From Anaerolineales bacterium UBA5069 (GTDB lineage: Bacteria > Chloroflexota > Anaerolineae > Caldilineales > Caldilineaceae): 20,434 nt of DNA. The position numbers and the translations under genes are program-made. Under the pieces are notes generated by a model. It was not told the origin of the DNA. It searched no databases and was given only the letters and a program-made list of their open reading frames with translations. The stretch is taken from contig DIAV01000030.1 in assembly GCA_002415895.1 (NCBI GenBank), forward strand, positions 1 to 20,434, written 5' to 3'. Below, in pieces: positions 15,483-20,434 of the stretch (the stretch's first letter is position 1; each line of letters starts with the position of its first letter).

Positions 15483-16886
15483 TTAGCCGACCTCCTCCTC
15501 GATCTCCACGCGCACCACGCCACCGCTGGGGGTCGAACGCAGTTCAACGCGGCGGCGGCGATGGGTGATCAATGCCGCAAGGCGCGCATCCACGGGCAGC
15601 GTTTGTACACGAATGGCGTGGCGCGCGAGCAAGGCACGCAGTTCATCCGCTGCGGGCGCCGTTTGCTGCGTTGTGACAAGAAACACACCAGCGGCGGCGC
15701 CCCCGGCCGTAATGCGCAGCAATTCGGCGGACCAACGTTGCACGGCATCGGGGTTGGCCAGTTGCGATGTGACGACGACGACGCTGGTGCGGCTGCCAAT
15801 CAGGTGACGGCTGCCTGCGAGCAACTCGGCAAGGGGGAGCGGCGCAGGGTCAAGCGGGGCAAGGGCGGCAAGCATGGACCAGAGATGGCCGCGCCCTGCC
15901 GCCGGCGGCACGGTGACTGCCTGCGCCGGTGCACCGGATGCGCTGAGCAGCCCCACGGCGCGGCCGCTGCTCCCCTCCAGGAACTGCGCGGCGAGGCTTA
16001 CGGTGGCAATCAAGCCGGTTTCGAAGGTGGATGCGTCGCCCTGGGTTGACACGCCGTCAATATCGGCATCGAAGAGCAGCCAGATATCGCCGCTTGGCTC
16101 CAACTCCATTTCGCGCACCATCAAATGCCCCTGGCGCGCTGTGCTGGGCCAGTGAATGAAGCGCGTATCGTCGAAGGGCTGGTAGCCGCGCACCCCCGAT
16201 GAGGGCAGCGTGCCGAGCAGCGGGCGGCGCGCGCGGTCATCGCCACTGGCGTAGCCACGCGGCAGGGGAAAGGTGGGGAGCTGCACCACGCGCGGGTGGA
16301 TGAGCAGCAGCTCCGAGCGGGTGTCTGTGATATCCAGCTCGAAGAGGCGCAGGGGGTCTGCGGAGCGGAGTGTGTGCGGCCCCAGTTGAAAGATGCCGCG
16401 CCGCGGGCAGATGGCCGTTGCGCGCCACTTGTCACTGCTGTTGGCGCCGGGCGCTACCACGCGCCCCACGTTGTAGCCGGGCAGCGTGGAGTTGTCAATC
16501 AGTTCGGCCCAAACAGCAGGCGTGCTGCTGGTATTGTGAACGACGAACTCTTCTTCCAGCGTATCGCCCACAACGAGCATTGTGCCGTGACGCGACCGTT
16601 CGAGGTACAGGCCGCGCGCCAGCGCGCGCGTCCATAACCATGCCCCCGTATAGCAGATGACGATCATGACTGCCATCGTCGTCCAAACGGGGTCGGGCAT
16701 GATCATTTGCGCCAGCAGAATGATGGGCAACGCGAAGAGGGGCCAGCGCACATGCAGCCTGATGACGGCGTTTGCGGGCAGACCACGGTTGAGAAATTTG
16801 TGGTTGAAGTCACCCCATGCTGCCAGCGGCTTTCTGGGCATGGTATCGTTGGGCATGCGGGGTGACTGAGGGGAGATTTGTTGCAT
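15483..16886 (-). CDS. DUF58 domain protein
   Basis: A 467-aa protein. Two membrane helices lie near residues 46-86, followed by a beta-rich part (VGDTLEEEFVVHNTS) and the DUF58 signature GVRGYQPFDDTRFIHWPSTAR (231-251). After it comes a region with a von Willebrand A-like look (IWLLFDADID; a second strand-like VVVVTSQLAN). DUF58 proteins usually work with a MoxR-type AAA ATPase and with a transglutaminase-like membrane protein; here the partner transglutaminase follows directly, but no MoxR gene is seen upstream. The ATG at 16886 has AGGTG 6 nt before it. The gene heads the DUF58-transglutaminase-sfsA operon and is divergent from the PHP gene, with only 63 bp between the starts. Confidence 0.88.
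   Translation of the reverse strand: MQQISPQSPRMPNDTMPRKPLAAWGDFNHKFLNRGLPANAVIRLHVRWPLFALPIILLAQMIMPDPVWTTMAVMIVICYTGAWLWTRALARGLYLERSRHGTMLVVGDTLEEEFVVHNTSSTPAVWAELIDNSTLPGYNVGRVVAPGANSSDKWRATAICPRRGIFQLGPHTLRSADPLRLFELDITDTRSELLLIHPRVVQLPTFPLPRGYASGDDRARRPLLGTLPSSGVRGYQPFDDTRFIHWPSTARQGHLMVREMELEPSGDIWLLFDADIDGVSTQGDASTFETGLIATVSLAAQFLEGSSGRAVGLLSASGAPAQAVTVPPAAGRGHLWSMLAALAPLDPAPLPLAELLAGSRHLIGSRTSVVVVTSQLANPDAVQRWSAELLRITAGGAAAGVFLVTTQQTAPAADELRALLARHAIRVQTLPVDARLAALITHRRRRVELRSTPSGGVVRVEIEEEVG
15490..15495 (-). promoter_or_regulatory. Ribosome-binding site deciding a TTG start
   Basis: GGAGGT on the minus strand, at the end of the DUF58 coding sequence, 7 nt before the TTG at 15482. 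It decides the start of the transglutaminase gene in favour of TTG over the downstream ATG. Confidence 0.65.
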
Positions 16887-16949
16887 GATGACACCTGTGC
16901 CAGAATGTCCGTGCTAACTCATTAGACCACAGAGGAGCACAATTCACCA

Positions 16950-17690
16950 GTGACAAAGCCACCCCATTCCCCCAGCCCCAAAGCGCCGGGCAGTCTTGAA
17001 CCTGCGCTCACTGTTCCGCGCGCGGAATACTGGCGTGTGGACTTGCATGCGCACACCATCTACAGCAAGGACTGCCTGACGCCCACAGCCGCGCTCATTG
17101 AGCGCGCGCGCGCCGTGGGGCTGCACAAGATCGCCGTCACCGAGCATAATCGGCTTGATGGCGCGCTGGCCGCCAAGCGCCTCGCACCCGATTTGGTGAT
17201 TGTGGGCGAGGAGATCAAGACCACGCACGGTGAAATCATTGCCTGGTATGTGCAGGAGGAGGTGCCGCGCGGCCTTTCGCCCGTGGAAACGGTGCGCCGC
17301 CTGCGCGATCAGGGAGCCGTCATCAGCATTCCCCACCCTCTTGATTCTGTGCGCAGCTCGGCCATGGGCATGGAGACAGTGCTCACGGTGATTGATGCAG
17401 TGGATGCGCTGGAGGTGCTCAACGCGCGCTGTGTGCGTCACGCTGACAATGGCGCGGCGCTGGCGTTGGCGCGGCTGCACGGCAAGCTGATGACGGCGGG
17501 CAGCGACGCGCACACCCTGTATGAAGTGGGTCGTTGCGCGTTGGAAACGCCCCCCTTTGCAGACAATGCGCGGGCCTTCCTGGCGGCGCTGCAATACGCC
17601 GTGCCTGTGGGCAGCGAAAGCCCCTTCTGGCCCCATTTCGCCAGCACATGGGCCAAGATTCGCAAGCGTATCGCACCTGTCAAGCTGTAG
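16950..17690 (+). CDS. PHP domain metal-dependent phosphoesterase
   Basis: A 246-aa protein with all PHP metal-binding motifs: DLHAHTIYS (31-39, H33 and H35), AVTEHN (62-67), GEEIKT (86-91), ISIPHPLD (125-132, H129) and AGSDAHT (183-189, D186 and H188). This arrangement is typical of stand-alone PHP hydrolases that act on phosphate esters, such as nucleoside 3',5'-bisphosphates or short oligonucleotides; the substrate cannot be told from sequence. The start is GTG at 16950 with GAGGAG about 12 nt upstream, which is a long spacing; an alternative start further in would cut into the fold. The N-terminal 26 residues are Pro-rich and probably disordered. Two hairpins follow the gene from 17812. 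Confidence 0.87.
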   Translation: MTKPPHSPSPKAPGSLEPALTVPRAEYWRVDLHAHTIYSKDCLTPTAALIERARAVGLHKIAVTEHNRLDGALAAKRLAPDLVIVGEEIKTTHGEIIAWYVQEEVPRGLSPVETVRRLRDQGAVISIPHPLDSVRSSAMGMETVLTVIDAVDALEVLNARCVRHADNGAALALARLHGKLMTAGSDAHTLYEVGRCALETPPFADNARAFLAALQYAVPVGSESPFWPHFASTWAKIRKRIAPVKL

Positions 17691-17811
17691 GGGACACAGG
17701 AGAAGCGCGCGCCGCTGCTCCTGCGCGACGCAACATTTCTTTCATCCAAGCTCCAGATTTGCTTAATGAACCTTTAAGACGTCTGGCGCATACTGCAGGG
17801 GCGCTGTTGTG

Positions 17812-17848
17812 ATGATGTTTCTGGCGTACCCTCTACGCAGAACATCAT
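17812..17848 (+). other. First of two abutting hairpins
   Basis: A stem of about 15 bp with two single-base bulges in the left arm (left arm 17812-17828, right arm 17834-17848) and loop CCCTC (17829-17833). It ends one base before the second hairpin, whose loop is identical. It may be part of a terminator array or a small RNA. Confidence 0.5.
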
Positions 17849-17849
17849 A

Positions 17850-17886
17850 GAGAGCCCCGTTCCAGCCCTCCTGGAATGGGGCTCTC
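17850..17886 (+). terminator. Terminator-like hairpin, second of a pair
   Basis: Arms 17850-17865 and 17871-17886 pair over 16 bp with one G-U pair around the loop CCCTC. GCTTTATTG follows, a weak T-tract. It separates the PHP gene from the exported protein gene. The 120 bp between the PHP stop codon and the first hairpin show no gene and no clear promoter. Confidence 0.6.
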
Positions 17887-17915
17887 GCTTTATTGCCTGG
17901 TGATTCCCTTCCGGC

Positions 17916-17945
17916 TTGCCTGGGCCGTGCGGCGAGGCGTATACT
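17916..17945 (+). promoter_or_regulatory. Promoter for a leaderless transcript
   Basis: TTGCCT (17916-17921), 18-bp spacer and TATACT (17940-17945). The ATG at 17952 is 7 bases after the -10 box, so transcription would begin at or next to the start codon. Confidence 0.5.
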
Positions 17946-17951
17946 GTGGCC

Positions 17952-19091
17952 ATGATTGCTCGACGCCTGGCTCCGCGCATCGTCGCGCAGCTCATCCTCA
18001 TCATACTTGCGATTGCCTGCTTGCTGCCGCGCGACACAGCACGCGCCGCTTCCGATCCCTGCCAATCACCGAATATTCTGCCCGCAGCCGTGTGCGACTT
18101 TGACGATTGGCATGGCGATGCGCCGCGCCAGGTGGCCAATGGCTGGAATGAGTACATTCGCTCGGGCAACCCTGACTTCTATCGCGATGAACATTCCTTT
18201 TTTGGCGGTGGCACACAAACCATTCGCTCGGGCGATCCCTTTCTCGCGGGCATCTGGACGCAAGTGAACGTGACGCCAGGGGCGGGGTACCGCGGCAGCG
18301 TTGCCTGGGGTGCGCCCAATCTGCCCGCCGAATTTGGCCGCCAGCTTGGCATTGACCCCACCGGCGGCACAGACCCCGGCGCGCCCACGGTGATCTGGGG
18401 ACCGCAGCACTTCGGCGACGGTCGCATGCTCAACTATGCGACGGATGGGCCGAACATCGACATACGTGCGCGTGCCGTGGGCGACCGCATTACACTCTTC
18501 TTCCAGGTTGATCGCCCCACGTCTTCGGGCGATGGGCTGATCTTTATTGATGCAATCGCCATCTACCCGGACGAAAGCGCGCCCGGCGCGATTGACGCAC
18601 CGCCCGCCACAGCCGTACCGGCAGAGCCGGCCACCGCCGTTCCGCCCGAAACGCCAACTCTCCCTCCACCTGTCGCAGCCGATGTTGCGCCTGTTGCGCC
18701 TGCACCCGCCGACGCACTGGCAGTAGCTGGCGCCGCGGCCTTGGCCCCGCCCAGCGCCATTGTTGAGCCGCCACCGCCCATTGATACACCCACGGCACTG
18801 CCCACAGCCACGCCGCTGCCCACTGCCACCTTGCCGCCCACACCCACACCGACAGCCACGCCGAGCCCAACGCCCACGCTGACGGCAACGCCGTCGCCCA
18901 CGTGGACGCCATGGCCAACGGTTGCGCCGCCGGACTTCATTGACGCGGCAGGCACGGCCCTGCGCGTGGGCGACGTTGACAGTCTGCGCGCTGTGCCCTC
19001 GTCCACATGGACATTGGCTGCGCTGAGCGCGCTGGCGATGGCGGGCGCACTGCTCTTTGGCGGCTCACTGCTTTGGTTGCGGCGCAAGTAA
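17952..19091 (+). CDS. Exported, C-terminally anchored protein with CBM-like domain and Pro/Thr linker
   Basis: A 379-aa protein of unknown function. A signal peptide covers about residues 1-33 (RR near the start, hydrophobic core, cleavage near ARA-AS). Residues 45-205 form one beta-rich domain (VCDFDDWHG ... VANGWNEYI ... THe conserved-looking stretch GIWTQVNVTPGAGYRGSV ... GLIFIDAIAIYPD) that resembles carbohydrate-binding or discoidin-like beta sandwiches. A long Pro/Ala and then Pro/Thr linker follows (about 212-337, many PTPT and TATPSPT units). The C-terminus has a membrane helix (about 356-375) and ends RRK, so the protein would be held in the membrane with the domain outside. The build resembles that of the Cys-box surface protein at 6499, but the domains differ. 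There is no ribosome-binding site; the promoter abuts the ATG. Confidence 0.8.
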   Translation: MIARRLAPRIVAQLILIILAIACLLPRDTARAASDPCQSPNILPAAVCDFDDWHGDAPRQVANGWNEYIRSGNPDFYRDEHSFFGGGTQTIRSGDPFLAGIWTQVNVTPGAGYRGSVAWGAPNLPAEFGRQLGIDPTGGTDPGAPTVIWGPQHFGDGRMLNYATDGPNIDIRARAVGDRITLFFQVDRPTSSGDGLIFIDAIAIYPDESAPGAIDAPPATAVPAEPATAVPPETPTLPPPVAADVAPVAPAPADALAVAGAAALAPPSAIVEPPPPIDTPTALPTATPLPTATLPPTPTPTATPSPTPTLTATPSPTWTPWPTVAPPDFIDAAGTALRVGDVDSLRAVPSSTWTLAALSALAMAGALLFGGSLLWLRRK

Positions 19092-19122
19092 AGGCACACA
19101 GCCGTCAATCGATTTAACGCTG

Positions 19123-19149
19123 CGAAGGTCGTGCAATGTACGACCTTCG
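19123..19149 (+). terminator. Terminator after the exported protein gene
   Basis: A perfect 10-bp stem (19123-19132 with 19140-19149), 7-nt loop, followed by the T-rich TTGTCATCTTGTT. It covers the ATG at 19136, which argues against that codon as the start of the aminotransferase gene. Confidence 0.6.
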
Positions 19150-19180
19150 TTGTCATCTTGTTCCAGTCTGCCGAGGTCCT

Positions 19181-20266
19181 ATGCAACAGTATCGAATTCC
19201 GCTGGTTCCGGGGCCGGTCGTCATCCCGGACGAGATCCTCGACGCCTACAATGTGAATTATGGCAGCGCCGATCTTGAAGATGACTTCTTCAAACTGTAC
19301 TCTGAGTGCGAATTTGGCCTGCAGCGGCTGTTGGGCACGCGCAATGATGTGGCCATGCTGGCAGGTGAAGGCATGGTTGCCCTGTGGGGCGCGCTCAAGA
19401 GCGTGATCCTGCCGGGCGACAAAGTGTTGGCAGTCGCATCCGGCGTCTTTGGCTATGGCATTGCCGATATGGCCCGGCAGATTGGTGCAGAAGTCGAGAT
19501 TGTTGAATTTGGCTATGATCAGGCGATTGACGCAGGCGTGGTGCGTGCGCGCGCCGAGGCCTTCTCGCCGCACATGATCACGGCCGTGCACTGCGAAACG
19601 CCGTCTGGAGTCCTCAACCCAATGGAAGGGCTTGGCGAGATTGCGCAGAGCGTGGACGCACTCCTCTATGTGGACATGGTCGCCAGCGGCGGCGGCGCGC
19701 CGGTGCTGGTGGATGAGTGGGGTGTCGACCTGGGCCTGATGGGCAGCCAGAAGGCGCTGAGCCTTATGCCGGACCTGGCCATGGTGACGGTGAGCGCGCG
19801 TGCGTGGGAGCGGATTCGCCGCGCCAACTATGCGGGCTACGATGCATTGCTGCCCTTCCGCACGGCGTGGAACGACCGCTACATGCCCTATACACAAAAC
19901 TGGCACGCCTTTGCCGGGCTCAAGGTCTCGCTCGCTGCGCTCTTTGCCGAAGGGTTGGATGATGTCTTTCGCCGCCATGTAGATGCCATGCAGGTATGCC
20001 ACACGCGCCTGGAAGGCATGGGCATACGCCTCTATCCGCTCGATCGGGCGACGGCTGCACCCACAGTGACAGCCGCCTATTTGCCAGACAATTGGTCGTG
20101 GCCGCGGCTGGATCAGGCGTTGCGCGCGGAGGGCATGGCCGTGGGCGGCAACTACGGGCCACTCGCGGGGCAGGTCTTCCGGATTGGCCACATGGGCGCG
20201 CAGGCCAGCCATGAACTGGTGCATCGGGGCATGGATGTGCTGGAGTATGTCCTGAAGAGTCGTTAG
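19181..20266 (+). CDS. Class V aminotransferase, serine-pyruvate/alanine-glyoxylate type
   Basis: A 361-aa PLP enzyme. It begins MQQYRIPLVPGPVVIPDEIL, the usual start of this family, and shows ETPSG (139-143), YVDMVASGGG with the aspartate D165 that holds the PLP ring nitrogen, and GLMGSQKAL with the Schiff-base lysine K191. These motifs are typical of the group that moves the amino group of alanine or serine to glyoxylate; ureidoglycine or phosphonate-linked relatives share them, so the exact substrate is open. It is probably cytosolic and dimeric. The ATG at 19181 has GAGG 4 nt upstream and fits the family; the frame is open from 19136, but that lies in a terminator stem. No promoter was found in the 31 bp after the terminator, so partial read-through or a weak promoter must serve it. 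Confidence 0.9.
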   Translation: MQQYRIPLVPGPVVIPDEILDAYNVNYGSADLEDDFFKLYSECEFGLQRLLGTRNDVAMLAGEGMVALWGALKSVILPGDKVLAVASGVFGYGIADMARQIGAEVEIVEFGYDQAIDAGVVRARAEAFSPHMITAVHCETPSGVLNPMEGLGEIAQSVDALLYVDMVASGGGAPVLVDEWGVDLGLMGSQKALSLMPDLAMVTVSARAWERIRRANYAGYDALLPFRTAWNDRYMPYTQNWHAFAGLKVSLAALFAEGLDDVFRRHVDAMQVCHTRLEGMGIRLYPLDRATAAPTVTAAYLPDNWSWPRLDQALRAEGMAVGGNYGPLAGQVFRIGHMGAQASHELVHRGMDVLEYVLKSR

Positions 20267-20361
20267 CCTCTAATCATCACGCACTTGAAATCGGCATTGT
20301 GTGCCGTGCTGTACAAACGCGTGTGCCCGCATGTACGCTCATTAGAAATGGGGCAGCCATA

Positions 20362-20390
20362 CTGACTTGTCTCGCGCCGTGCAGTACACT
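20362..20390 (+). promoter_or_regulatory. Promoter candidate near the right edge
   Basis: CTGACT (20362-20367), 17-bp spacer and TACACT (20385-20390). It points towards an ATG at 20400. The preceding part of the gap (20267-20361) shows no gene and no clear terminator. Confidence 0.3.
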
Positions 20391-20399
20391 GCGTGCTGC

Positions 20400-20434
20400 A
20401 TGTTGAACGGGCGCGACACGATGCGTAGCGGCGG
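20400..20434 (+). CDS. Possible start of a gene cut by the window edge
   Basis: An ATG at 20400 opens a frame reading MLNGRDTMRSG to the edge of the window. It has no ribosome-binding site, but the -10 box TACACT ends 9 bases before it, as in the near-leaderless arrangement at 17952. A second ATG at 20421 is in the same frame. Too short to identify, and it may not be a gene. Confidence 0.25.
   Translation, partial: MLNGRDTMRSG

Noticed and set aside
14889..16049. Plus-strand open frame of 386 codons
   Set aside because: It lies opposite the junction of the transglutaminase and DUF58 genes and has shadow-type composition (Arg, Gln, His, Gly).
18780..18930. Short CCCACACC-like repeats
   Set aside because: They encode the Pro/Thr linker of the exported protein and are explained by its low complexity.
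19136..19180. Upstream ATG as start of the aminotransferase
   Set aside because: It sits in the loop and stem of a terminator hairpin, and homologous proteins begin at the MQQYRIPLVPGP position.
18563..20224. Minus-strand open frame of 553 codons
   Set aside because: It spans two well-supported plus-strand genes and the terminator between them; the part opposite the Pro/Thr linker is a Gly/Val repeat artefact.

Overview
The window is GC-rich bacterial chromosome and most likely comes from a member of the Chloroflexota (Anaerolineae/Caldilineae-like). This is inference from several signs. Two secreted or membrane proteins carry long Pro/Thr linkers, an N-terminal Cys-rich box before a membrane segment and Ig-like domains, a style I associate with that phylum. 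There is a large NB-ARC/TPR/BTAD regulator, and the tmRNA tag starts ANT and ends ALAA. No rRNA, tRNA, CRISPR array or intact mobile element was seen.

Layout. 1-1255 (minus): the start of a membrane protein, a YhhN/TMEM86-like membrane protein and a 79-aa conserved-looking small protein with a good promoter. 1452-4433 (minus): an AfsR/SARP-related ATPase regulator with its DNA-binding part at the C-terminus. 4434-4779: a divergent, partly AT-rich regulatory gap. 4780-6360 (plus): CCA-adding enzyme with HD domain. 6499-8061 (plus): Cys-box/TM/Ig-like surface protein, closed by a 26-bp hairpin. 8302-8649 and 8827-9522 (plus): a small disordered protein and a DUF1269 membrane protein. 9579-10799 (minus): Tat/lipoprotein GH3 enzyme. 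11007-11663 (plus): endonuclease III-like glycosylase with visibly lower GC. 11660-11809 (minus): C-terminal remnant of a phage terminase large subunit. 11878-12277 (minus): complete tmRNA gene. 12341-16886 (minus): operon DUF58, TgpA-like transglutaminase, SfsA. 16950-17690 (plus): PHP-domain protein. 17812-17886: two abutting hairpins with the same loop. 17952-19091 (plus): exported, C-terminally anchored protein, apparently leaderless. 19181-20266 (plus): class V aminotransferase. 20400-end: possible start of another gene.

How it fits together. Most of the window is housekeeping: tRNA 3'-end maturation, ribosome rescue, base excision repair, wall recycling and amino-acid metabolism, plus cell-surface proteins. 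Promoters inferred by eye repeatedly show a TACAAT -10 box with an 18- or 17-bp spacer, including the one in front of ssrA. The most unusual stretch is roughly 10.9-11.9 kb, a small lower-GC island between a strong hairpin and the tmRNA 3' end. It carries the nth-like gene and the terminase stub, and I read it as the scar of an element that used ssrA as its attachment site. No clear new defence or mobile system is present. The Cys-box surface protein and the ssrA-adjacent scar are the best leads.
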